From Rhodospirillaceae bacterium SYSU D60007 (GTDB lineage: Bacteria; Pseudomonadota; Alphaproteobacteria; Reyranellales; Reyranellaceae): a stretch of 64,000 bases of DNA. Positions 57,535 to 64,000 of the stretch are shown here, piece after piece. Position 1 is the stretch's first letter, and each line of letters begins with the position of its first letter. The stretch lies in contig QOCQ01000001.1 of NCBI GenBank assembly GCA_003574685.1, forward strand, positions 248,001 through 312,000, in the 5' to 3' direction. The notes beneath the pieces are model-generated. The model saw nothing but the letters and a program-made list of their open reading frames with translations. It was not told the origin of the DNA and ran no database searches. The position numbers were made by a program, and so were the translations under genes.

Positions 57535-58710
57535 TCAGCCGCGCGGCGGACGGGCGCGGACGGCTTTTTCGTTGACGTCCGTACCCCAACCGGGTGTCGT
57601 AGGCAGAATGAACTCGCCATTGTCGATCACCGGCGGCACGGTGACAAACTCGTCGCGCCACGGCGTCGAGTCGATATCGATCTCCATGATGCGGAAATTG
57701 GGCACCGTCGCCGAAAAGTGGGCGCTGGTGTACGAGCAGAGGTGGCCGTAGAAATTGTGCGGCGCGACGTTGATCTCGAAGGTTTCGGTCATGTTGGCGA
57801 TCTTGAGGCTTTCGCCCAGCCCGTTCCACGGCACATCGACGATGGCGACATCCATCGCGTAGGCCTGAAGGTAGGGCAGGAACTCCCGCCGTCCATGCAG
57901 CGTCTCGCACGAGGAGACAGGACAGGGTGACTCACGGCGGATCAGCGCCAGGCTCGCGGGATCGTGCGTGTCGATCTCCAGCCAGGTGAGGCGGAACGGC
58001 GCGACGGTTTCGGCCACACGCTTGTAGCCCTCGGTCTTGAAGTTGAAATTGGTATCCAGCATCAGGCCCATTTCGGGGCCGATCGCCTCGCGGATGGTGG
58101 CAAGCTCGCGCCGCAGGTCAGCGAGCAGGCCTGCATCCCAGTTCAGCTCCGGCCATCCTGCATGGCGGCCGAAGCCCGGCACGAAGCTTTGCAGCTTGTC
58201 ATCCCGCCAGCGGAAGATATTGGTTTTCAGGCAGCGGAAGCCCTTGGCCTTCACCTCGGCGGCATGACGCGCAAGATCGTCGTAGGTGTCGAGGGCGGGC
58301 AGGAAGCCCTTGCCGCGTTGGGCCACGCGGTAGGTGCCGAAATGTGACCAGTAGACCGGAATGCGTTCGCGGATCGGTCCGCCGAACAGGGCGGCCACCG
58401 GCTTGCCGGCTTCCTTGCCGCGGATGTCGAGCAGCGCGTTCTCGATCGCAGCGATCGCCTGCTGGTTCAGGCTGCCGCGCGCCTGGCGGGTGGCAACGTG
58501 CAGGCGCGCCAGCACCGCCTCGCTGCGTCGCGGGTCCATTCCGATGATCAGCGGCGCCAGCGCCGTGATCACCGCCGACAGGCCCTTGCTGCCGAAATCC
58601 TCATTGTATTCCGACCAGCCGGTGATGCCGCAGGCGGTGGTGATCTTGAGGAACGAGAAGGTGCGCCAGCCAGCATCGGCGATCAGCGGTTCGATGCGTT
58701 CGATCTTCAT
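57535..58710 (-). CDS. mandelate racemase / muconate lactonizing enzyme family protein
   Basis: The product has 391 residues from ATG 58710. The enolase-superfamily capping domain is followed by the barrel. Likely metal ligands are Asp in LMLDTNFNF, Glu in WLEIDTHD and Glu in SSCETLHG. Lys in CLKTNIFRW and His in VAPHNFYGH are candidate general bases. The enzyme abstracts the alpha proton of a carboxylate, probably a sugar acid, leading to racemisation or dehydration. It probably lies in one transcript behind the MFS gene 58781..60022, 70 bases away. Confidence 0.87.
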   Translation of the reverse strand: MKIERIEPLIADAGWRTFSFLKITTACGITGWSEYNEDFGSKGLSAVITALAPLIIGMDPRRSEAVLARLHVATRQARGSLNQQAIAAIENALLDIRGKEAGKPVAALFGGPIRERIPVYWSHFGTYRVAQRGKGFLPALDTYDDLARHAAEVKAKGFRCLKTNIFRWRDDKLQSFVPGFGRHAGWPELNWDAGLLADLRRELATIREAIGPEMGLMLDTNFNFKTEGYKRVAETVAPFRLTWLEIDTHDPASLALIRRESPCPVSSCETLHGRREFLPYLQAYAMDVAIVDVPWNGLGESLKIANMTETFEINVAPHNFYGHLCSYTSAHFSATVPNFRIMEIDIDSTPWRDEFVTVPPVIDNGEFILPTTPGWGTDVNEKAVRARPPRG

Positions 58711-58780
58711 GGCGTTCCCCTTCTCGAAATCAGGTTGGTCGGCAGTATCGCGGCGCATGACAGGCGCGTCGATGGTGAAG

Positions 58781-60022
58781 TCAGCGGGCGTTGGCCGCGG
58801 CGTCGGCGCGCCAGAGTTCGTGCCGCCATGCAAGCGCAATCAGCAGCATCACGAACAATCCGCTGATGCAGTAGGCAGTGGCCGTCACGGCGAAGCCGAA
58901 ACGCTCGATCAGCGGTCCGGCCGCCAGCATGCCCAACGGATAGCCGTAGACAGCCAGCATGCGGACACCCATCACGCGCCCGCGCAGCGCCGCCGGCGCC
59001 ACGCGCAACAGCGCGACGGCCATGGGCACCATGCACAGGCTTTGCACCAGGCCCGCAACGAACAGGATCGCACAGCCGACCAAGGGTCCGCCGGCGTGGG
59101 CGAAGGCGATCGTGGCCGCATACCACAGCGCGATGCAGACCAGCATGATGCGCGCCGGCTGCACGGCCGCCCCGTGCACGCTCAGCGCCACCGAGCCGGC
59201 GAGCGCGCCGGCCGAGAAGCTGGCGACCAGCCAACCCAGTCCGCGCTGGTCGAGGTGGTAGACGTCCTTGGCGACATGCGCCAGCAGCGCGCCGGTCAGC
59301 GGGAAGGCCGTGAGGTTGACGAGAAACGCCAGCAGCATGATCGCGCGCAGCGCCGGCTTCGACCAGATCCAGGTGAGGCCTTCGCGCAGATCGCGCAGCG
59401 GCGAGGCGCGTACGGCCATTGTCCCTGTGTTGCCGCCGGCAACGCCGAAGGTCAGCAGCAGGCTGAGCAGGTACAGGCCCGAGACGGCGACATAGGCCGG
59501 CCCCATGCCCAGCGTCGCCATCAGGCCGGTGCCGGCGAGCGCGCCTGCAATGCGCGCCGAATCCATGGTGGTGCGCGATACGCCCATGGCGCGCATCAGC
59601 AGATCGCCGGGCATGGTTTCGCCGATCAGCAGGTTGCGCATCACCAGGTCGGACGGGCGGATGGCGCCCATCAGCAGCGCGATCATGAAGACCGCCGCTG
59701 GAGTCGCGGCACCGGTGAAGAACAGCAGCATGAGGCTGCCCGCCAGCAGGGCATAGGCGGACCGCATCAGGCACAGCAGATTGCGATAGCCGAACCGGTC
59801 GCCGGCCACGCCGAAGAACGGCGCCAGCAGCGTGCCGAGAAACTGCAGCGAGCCGAAGACCGCCAGCAGCACTACGGAGCCGGTCTCGATCAGCACGTAC
59901 CAGCCGAGGATCAGCGTCTCCATCTCGAACGCCCAGGAGGTGGCAAGATCGGCCGGCCACTGGAAGCGGAAGCTGCGTACGCCGAAGGGCGCAAGCGCCG
60001 GTACGCGGAGACGATGCTTCAC
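58781..60022 (-). CDS. MFS transporter (DHA3/EntS-like) under a candidate attenuator
   Basis: The product has 413 residues from a GTG at 60022 and about twelve membrane helices. The loop motif appears as GDRFGYRNLLCLMRSAYALL, and later as PAALRGRVMGVRML, which fits the MFS_3 group that includes macrolide and siderophore exporters. The start has only a weak ribosome-binding site because an intrinsic terminator ends 8 bases before it. A leader peptide with an extreme Shine-Dalgarno match lies upstream, so expression is probably set by ribosome behaviour on that peptide. The cargo could be an antibiotic-like compound or a metabolite related to the enolase-superfamily gene downstream. Confidence 0.87.
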   Translation of the reverse strand: MKHRLRVPALAPFGVRSFRFQWPADLATSWAFEMETLILGWYVLIETGSVVLLAVFGSLQFLGTLLAPFFGVAGDRFGYRNLLCLMRSAYALLAGSLMLLFFTGAATPAAVFMIALLMGAIRPSDLVMRNLLIGETMPGDLLMRAMGVSRTTMDSARIAGALAGTGLMATLGMGPAYVAVSGLYLLSLLLTFGVAGGNTGTMAVRASPLRDLREGLTWIWSKPALRAIMLLAFLVNLTAFPLTGALLAHVAKDVYHLDQRGLGWLVASFSAGALAGSVALSVHGAAVQPARIMLVCIALWYAATIAFAHAGGPLVGCAILFVAGLVQSLCMVPMAVALLRVAPAALRGRVMGVRMLAVYGYPLGMLAAGPLIERFGFAVTATAYCISGLFVMLLIALAWRHELWRADAAANAR

Positions 60023-60030
60023 TGGCTTAC

Positions 60031-60065
60031 AAAAGAAGGGCCGCCCCCGGGGGGAGCGGCCCTTC
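60031..60065 (-). terminator. intrinsic terminator in the MFS leader
   Basis: On the minus strand GAAGGGCCGC and GCGGCCCTTC enclose further C/G pairs and are followed by TTTT (60034-60031) and GT. It lies directly before the MFS GTG start and no other minus-strand gene ends upstream, so it is best read as an attenuator. Confidence 0.75.
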
Positions 60066-60076
60066 CATTGTCACGA

Positions 60077-60094
60077 CCCCGGTTTGCGCCGGGG
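60077..60094 (-). promoter_or_regulatory. hairpin between leader peptide and terminator
   Basis: CCCCGG and CCGGGG form a six-base stem with a six-base loop. Its 5' arm starts 15 bases after the leader-peptide stop, within the reach of a ribosome paused there. Its 3' arm CCGGGG can also pair with the C-run in the terminator, which would give an antiterminator form. Confidence 0.5.
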
Positions 60095-60108
60095 ACCAGA
60101 GCGTTTGA

Positions 60109-60183
60109 TCAGCCGGCGTCCCGATGGGAGGCGACGACGATCCAGGTCCCGGCGGAAACAGGCCGACGATGACAATGAGACAC
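60109..60183 (-). CDS. 24-residue leader peptide upstream of the MFS gene
   Basis: A GTG at 60183 lies seven bases after AGGAGG and opens a frame reading MSHCHRRPVSAGTWIVVASH then RDAG and TGA. The start is decided by the extreme Shine-Dalgarno match. The peptide is rich in His, Arg and Ser and contains one Trp and one Cys. It has no membrane helix of useful length. Its place between promoter and terminator suggests that its translation, not its product, is what matters. Homologues cannot be judged from the sequence alone. Confidence 0.65.
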   Translation of the reverse strand: MSHCHRRPVSAGTWIVVASHRDAG

Positions 60184-60200
60184 TGGATCACCTCCTTTCT
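60183..60200 (-). promoter_or_regulatory. 18-nt perfect complement to the 16S rRNA 3' end
   Basis: The minus strand reads AGAAAGGAGGTGATCCAG, the exact complement of CTGGATCACCTCCTTTCT at the end of alphaproteobacterial 16S rRNA. Normal ribosome-binding sites match 4-8 bases. It overlaps the leader-peptide start codon by one base. Confidence 0.8.
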
Positions 60201-60219
60201 GCTGTTGGACATCGGATGC

Positions 60220-60248
60220 AGTATGGCGGCTGGGGCGCCGCACTACAA
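60220..60248 (-). promoter_or_regulatory. promoter candidate of the MFS leader
   Basis: TTGTAG (60248-60243) and CATACT (60225-60220) are 17 bases apart on the minus strand. Transcription would start near 60213, about 13 bases before the rRNA-complementary site. The promoter overlaps the first codons of the divergent antitoxin gene. Confidence 0.45.
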
Positions 60249-60573
60249 GGCCCGCAGCGCGATAGACCCGGAGGCGATCGGGAGGGGTACCGTCGACCTG
60301 AAAAAGCTGAAGAGCAAGTTGAGCGAGTACGTTCGCCGGGCGGCACATGGCGAGAAATTCGTGATCACTGATCGCGGACGCGTTCTGGCCGAACTCCTGC
60401 CACCGCGCGCCGATCGCCCAAGCACTCTCGCAGAGGCGACGCTGGCTGAGGCAGTGCAACAGGGCTGGCTTGCACCGCCCGCGCTCGCCAGCGCGGCCCC
60501 GCCGCCGCGCAAACCCGTCGCTCGTTTCAGTGATGTGATGGGCGAGCTCCGACGTGACCGCGAAGAACGATGA
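60223..60573 (+). CDS. Phd/YefM-type antitoxin without a toxin partner
   Basis: The product has 116 residues if ATG 60223 is used. The typical domain begins only at residue 20 or so, with TVDLKKLKSKLSEYVRRAAH followed by GEKFVITDRGRVLAELLPP. No standard start codon lies closer to that domain, and no ribosome-binding site is seen, so the 5' end may have been altered. The stop overlaps an ATG (60570) as in toxin-antitoxin pairs, but the second frame runs into a palindromic repeat after ten codons. The first codons cover the MFS leader promoter, so the protein could also regulate that promoter. Confidence 0.72.
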   Translation: MAAGAPHYKARSAIDPEAIGRGTVDLKKLKSKLSEYVRRAAHGEKFVITDRGRVLAELLPPRADRPSTLAEATLAEAVQQGWLAPPALASAAPPPRKPVARFSDVMGELRRDREER

Positions 60574-60598
60574 TCTCCCTCAATGCCTTGGTCATTAG

Positions 60599-60737
60599 CC
60601 TTCCCCCGGAGGGGGAAGGTGGCGCGCCAGCGCCGGAAGGGGGATGCTTCAACAAGCATCGCCTCAAAGGCGAAACGCCGAAGGTGTTGCACCATCCCCC
60701 TTCCGCCCTTCGGGCACCTTCCCCCTCCGGGGGAAGG
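60599..60737. repeat. composite palindromic repeat, copy B (type 1)
   Basis: This 139-base element has the same 21-base end palindromes as copy A and the same GGAAGGGGGATG / CATCCCCCTTCC inner arms. The central spacer is longer and different. It begins 26 bases after the antitoxin stop, where a toxin gene would be expected. Confidence 0.85.
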
Positions 60738-60793
60738 TTGTCTTTGTTCTTGCAGCAGCCTTACGAAATGGCGAAGGAGACCGGCGGTCTTCG

Positions 60794-61663
60794 CTACGCC
60801 GCGTGCTTCACGAGCTTGCCGATTTCGGCCAGGCGCTGGTTGACGCGCTCGGGCTTCTGGCTGCCGAGGTTGACCAGCAGGCGGTGCACGCCGATCTCGG
60901 CGTAGGCGGGCATGGCGTCCACGGCCATGGACATCGGCGGCGTGATGATGATCTCGAATGCCTTGTCGCGCTTGCGGCCGGCTTTGGCGAAAGCCGCGTC
61001 GAGCATCGCCAGCATCTGCTTCGTGCCGTCGATGTCGCGGTTGAAGCCGTACCAGCCGGCGCCAAAACGCACGGCGCGGCGCATTGCGGCTTCGGCATAG
61101 CCGCCGACGATGATCGGGATATGCGGCTTCTGCACCGGCTTGGGATCCATCCGCATGGTTTCGAACTTCACCCACTTGCCGGCGAAATCCACCACCGGCT
61201 CGGTCCACAGCCGGCGCAGCACCTCCAGGAATTCGTCGCAGCGCGCGCCGCGGTCTTCCCAGCGATAGCCGCAGGCCTCGACCTCTTCCTTGTTCCAGCC
61301 CACGCCGATGCCGAAATCGATGCGCCCCCCGCTCAGCCAGTCGAGCGTGCACATCTCCTTGGCGGTGTAGACGGGATTGCGCTGCGGCACCAGCGCCACG
61401 CCGGTGCCCAGCCGCACCTTCTGCGTCGCGGCAGCGAGGAAGCCGAAAGTGGCGGTGACGTCGAGCATGCCGCCGCCTTCGGGCACGGGAATACGGCCGT
61501 CCTTCGAACCGGGATAGCCGTAGGTATTGCGGTCGAACAGCGCAACGTGCTCGCCCATCCAGATCGACTCGAGACCCAGATCCTCGGCGCGCCGACCGAA
61601 ATCGCGGATCATGCCAGGCGTCGCCAGCGGCGACATGAAGGTGGAGAAGACGCCGATCTTCAT
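60794..61663 (-). CDS. LLM-class F420/flavin-dependent oxidoreductase
   Basis: The product has 289 residues. It is a luciferase-like monooxygenase-fold barrel: MKIGVFSTFMSPLATPG at the start, ESIWMGEHVALF, LGTGVALVPQRNP, and IDFGIGVGWNKEEVEACG. The pattern LGTGVALVPQRNP with GVGWNxEE is typical of the subgroup often annotated as F420-dependent; FMN use is equally possible. The substrate is unknown. It follows repeat copy B, and the MFS gene 61744..62943 is on the same strand upstream. Confidence 0.87.
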   Translation of the reverse strand: MKIGVFSTFMSPLATPGMIRDFGRRAEDLGLESIWMGEHVALFDRNTYGYPGSKDGRIPVPEGGGMLDVTATFGFLAAATQKVRLGTGVALVPQRNPVYTAKEMCTLDWLSGGRIDFGIGVGWNKEEVEACGYRWEDRGARCDEFLEVLRRLWTEPVVDFAGKWVKFETMRMDPKPVQKPHIPIIVGGYAEAAMRRAVRFGAGWYGFNRDIDGTKQMLAMLDAAFAKAGRKRDKAFEIIITPPMSMAVDAMPAYAEIGVHRLLVNLGSQKPERVNQRLAEIGKLVKHAA

Positions 61664-61743
61664 GGTGCGCTTCCTCGCGATGCAGTTCGTGTTGTCCGGC
61701 TACATCGCAGGATTTGCGCGGCCGGGTCAACCGATCGGCACCA

Positions 61744-62943
61744 TCATGCAGGCTGGAGGCGAGGCGTTGCGCGCGCCGGCGGGAAGGCGAGCGCGATGGC
61801 GGCTGCGCCGATGCCGATGCCCAGCGAACCGATGAACAGGAAGCCGTAGCCCTGGAAGGTATCAAAAATCCAGCCGCCCAGCGCCGGCCCCAGCGCCATG
61901 CCCAGCGCCGACACCATGGTCGCGGCGCCGAACACGGTGCCCATGATCCGCATCGGAAAGTACTCGCGCGCGATCACGGCATAGAGTGGCATGACGCCGC
62001 CATAGGCGAGGCCGAACACGGCCGCCACGGCGTAGAATTCGCCGAGCTGGCGCGTGAAGTAGTAGCTGCCCGCCGCCAGCGCCTGGATCATCAGGCCGAT
62101 GACCAGCACCTGCCGCGCGCCGAATTTGTCGCCAGCGACGCCGAACACCACGCGGCCTGCCAGCCCGGCAAGCCCTTCAAGGCTGTAGATGGAGACGGCA
62201 GCAAGCGGCGCCAGACCGCAGGCCATGGCATAGCTCACCGTGTGGAAGATCGGGCCGGAGTGCGCGGCGCAGCAGGCGAAGAAGGTAAGCGACAGGACGA
62301 TGAACTGCGGTGAGCGGAAGGCCTGGCCCAGGGTCATGCCGGGATCGGCAGTCTCCGTTGCCTCGCCGGCTTCTGCTGCGTCGGGTGGACGGCGCACCAG
62401 CAGGGCCGCCGGCAAAATCAGCACCCACGCCAGGATGGCGATCCACAGCATCGCTGAGCGCCAGTCGTAGGCCGAGATCAGCCAGCCGGCGAACGGCGAG
62501 ATGGTCATGGGCGCAACGCCCATGCCGGCCGAGACGAGCGACACGGCAAGGCTGCGATGCTTGTCGAACCAGCCTGTCACCGTGGCGATGGTGGGCGCGA
62601 AAATCGCACCGGCGGCGACGCCGACAACCACGCCATAGAGCAACTGGAATTCCAGAAGGCTGGTGGCGCGGCTGGCCAGCGCCAGTCCCAGCCCCAGCAG
62701 CACGCCGCCCGATGTCACCACGATGCGTGGCCCGAAGCGGTCGGTGAGCGCGCCCCACGCGAAGCCCGCGACGCCCATTGTAAGGAAATCGAGCGTCATG
62801 GCGCTGGATATGCCGGTGCGCGACCAGCCCGTCGCATCGGCCATGGGCTGAAGAAAGACCGCCAGCGAGAACAGCGTACCGACGGCGACGCAGCCCATCA
62901 GCGCGCCCGCCGCCACGACCACCCAACCGTACTGGAGCCTCAT
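61744..62943 (-). CDS. MFS transporter (OxlT/monocarboxylate-like)
   Basis: The product has 399 residues with about twelve membrane helices. The start MRLQYGWVVVAAGALMGCVA and the loop DRFGPRIVVTSGGVLLGLGL fit the oxalate/formate and monocarboxylate branch of the MFS. A cytoplasmic loop of about 30 residues rich in Glu and Ala splits the two halves. It lies between two LLM oxidoreductase genes on the same strand, so the cargo may be their substrate or product. Confidence 0.88.
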   Translation of the reverse strand: MRLQYGWVVVAAGALMGCVAVGTLFSLAVFLQPMADATGWSRTGISSAMTLDFLTMGVAGFAWGALTDRFGPRIVVTSGGVLLGLGLALASRATSLLEFQLLYGVVVGVAAGAIFAPTIATVTGWFDKHRSLAVSLVSAGMGVAPMTISPFAGWLISAYDWRSAMLWIAILAWVLILPAALLVRRPPDAAEAGEATETADPGMTLGQAFRSPQFIVLSLTFFACCAAHSGPIFHTVSYAMACGLAPLAAVSIYSLEGLAGLAGRVVFGVAGDKFGARQVLVIGLMIQALAAGSYYFTRQLGEFYAVAAVFGLAYGGVMPLYAVIAREYFPMRIMGTVFGAATMVSALGMALGPALGGWIFDTFQGYGFLFIGSLGIGIGAAAIALAFPPARATPRLQPA

Positions 62944-63042
62944 GACCGGACCTCACGACATTGGACGTCTGGCCCGAGGACGCACCAGCCCTCCGCGATC
63001 CGACACCGGCCGGCCCAAAATTTCCGTCAGTCTTCCTCATGG

Positions 63043-63195
63043 CCTTCTCCCCGCGCAGGCGGGGAGAAGGTGCCCGAAGGGCGGATGAGGGGCTTCGCGG
63101 CCTCTCCTCATCGAGCTGATGTGCTTGTTGCAACGCCGGAAAGCCCCTCATCCGGCGCTTCGCGCCACCTTCTCCCCGCTTTCGCGGGGAGAAGG
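63043..63195. repeat. composite palindromic repeat, copy C (type 2)
   Basis: This 153-base element has end palindromes CCTTCTCCCCGC / GCGGGGAGAAGG on both sides. The inner arms are GGATGAGGGGCTT (63083-63095) and AAGCCCCTCATCC (63141-63153). The design is that of copies A and B, but the sequence differs. Confidence 0.85.
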
Positions 63196-63202
63196 CAGAA
63201 GG

Positions 63203-64000
63203 CTACCCCGCCGCGGCTTTCTTTCCCGGGTCGTCGAGGGGGACGTTGATGTCGCCGCGGCCGAAATCGGCGACCTTGCCGTCCTGCGAGATTTCCGCCT
63301 GCTGTGCGCTCGCCACCACCTGGCGTCCCAGCGCCACGTAGGTTGGTACCTCTTCGTCGCGCATCTCGCGCAGACGCTGCTTGCGGGCCATCGCCTGTTC
63401 CATATATGGCGCCAGCTCTTCGAGCTTCCGTGCCTCGCGCGCGGCGGCCGTCTCGCTGAACTCCGGCATGATCTCGCGGCCGAACAGCTCCAGTGACTCG
63501 CAGATATGGTCATGGCGGTTGTTGCCGCCCTGCTGGACGAAGCAGACCTGGTCAACGCCCGCTTCGGCGAAGCCGCGCAAATGCGTACGTACCTCGTCAG
63601 GCGTGCCGATGCCGCGCGCGGGGTTGGGCGGCATCATTGCGCGCGCCGCCTGGTATTTCTGCCAGATATCGGTGCGGCCCGGGCGGTGCTCGCCGAAGAT
63701 ATAGAAGTGGCCCAGCGCGTAGCCGAAGAACATGAAGCCGTCGAGCCCGCGGCGCAGCGCTTCGTCGCGGTCGGGATGCACCGAGAAGCCGCTGACCATG
63801 CAGATGTTCGGATTGATCGCATGCCCGATCGGCACGCATTCGGTCTTCAGGATGCGGTAGTAATCATCGACCCACTGCTTCGCCTCCTGCGGATCGACGA
63901 AGGCGAAGGTCAGCGCACCAATCCCGCAGCGCGCCGCCAGATGGATGGTTTCGCGCTTGGAGCACGCCACCCAGATTGGCGGGTGCGGGCGCTGCACCGG
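63203..64000 (-). CDS. LLM-class flavin-dependent oxidoreductase (5' end outside window)
   Basis: The C-terminal 265 or so residues are in the window; the N-terminus lies beyond the right edge. The visible part begins near VQRPHPPIWVACSKRET, the typical second half of bacterial-luciferase-like monooxygenases, and includes GIGTPDEVRTHLRGFAEAGVDQVCFVQQGG. A C-terminal extension of about 90 charged residues follows the barrel. The reaction probably uses reduced FMN and oxygen. It is upstream of the MFS gene on the same strand, with repeat copy C between them. Confidence 0.85.
   Translation of the reverse strand, partial: PVQRPHPPIWVACSKRETIHLAARCGIGALTFAFVDPQEAKQWVDDYYRILKTECVPIGHAINPNICMVSGFSVHPDRDEALRRGLDGFMFFGYALGHFYIFGEHRPGRTDIWQKYQAARAMMPPNPARGIGTPDEVRTHLRGFAEAGVDQVCFVQQGGNNRHDHICESLELFGREIMPEFSETAAAREARKLEELAPYMEQAMARKQRLREMRDEEVPTYVALGRQVVASAQQAEISQDGKVADFGRGDINVPLDDPGKKAAAG

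Noticed and set aside
58707-59960. Second long minus-strand frame overlapping the MFS gene
   Set aside because: It is Arg/Ala/Gly-rich with no hydrophobic helices. The frame ending at 58781 gives a normal MFS protein.
60183-60200. Plus strand reads as the last 18 bases of a 16S rRNA
   Set aside because: The bases before it show no 16S rRNA similarity, so it is not an rRNA fragment. The minus-strand reading as a ribosome-binding site for the leader peptide explains it better.

Overview
The window is GC-rich chromosomal DNA from an alphaproteobacterium. The evidence is the atpHAGDC operon lying next to priA, a transaldolase-type aldolase gene, a DUF484 gene and a xerC-type recombinase gene; the ctpA / divergent polysaccharide deacetylase / rppH run; and a motif complementary to the CACCTCCTTTCT end of alphaproteobacterial 16S rRNA. 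A Rhodospirillales or Hyphomicrobiales-type soil or water bacterium is likely, but the genus cannot be fixed from sequence alone. I found no tRNA, rRNA, CRISPR array, prophage or insertion sequence.

Left part (1-35 kb). A partial GH36 alpha-galactosidase, a GFA-type zinc protein and a DUF72 protein are followed by a potassium-channel gene with an in-frame amber stop just before its selectivity filter. From 11577 down to 5816 (minus strand) runs a tightly overlapping six-gene lipid operon that looks like an expanded version of the uncharacterised Escherichia coli ynbABCD set: CDP-alcohol phosphotransferase, hydrolase-methyltransferase fusion, PAP2-dual-specificity phosphatase fusion, unknown membrane protein, acyltransferase and CDP-diglyceride synthase. 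Its promoter is overlapped by a palindrome. Next come a redox-cyclase candidate (haem-type membrane anchor, 2Fe-2S ferredoxin domain, class III cyclase), recX, an acyl-CoA carboxylase beta subunit, two tandem TetR paralogues, a SxtJ / DUF5989 / carbamoyltransferase cassette, three SDR enzymes, a membrane Ser/Thr kinase, an MFS transporter and the xerC / DUF484 / fsa / priA block.

Centre (35.7-48.6 kb). The F1 ATP synthase operon atpHAGDC has a 155-base hairpin-bearing gap between atpA and atpG and ends at a strong intrinsic terminator. After it come a six-ligand diiron ferritin-like protein, ctpA, a proline-rich YibQ-like protein, rppH with a small overlapping gene, gpmI on the opposite strand, and a VapBC-type pair whose toxin gene is frameshifted at its first catalytic Asp.

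Right part (48.6-64 kb). A dipeptide/oligopeptide-type ABC operon carries two paralogous binding-protein genes. It is followed by a PhyH dioxygenase, a DM13 protein, an enolase-superfamily enzyme, two MFS transporters and two LLM flavin-type oxidoreductases, the last cut by the window edge. Three composite palindromic repeats of 121-153 bases lie between these genes. The most unusual site is the leader of the MFS gene 58781..60022: promoter, an 18-nt perfect complement to the 16S rRNA 3' end, a 24-codon leader peptide, a hairpin and an intrinsic terminator ending 8 nt before the transporter's GTG. This is a candidate ribosome-dependent attenuator.
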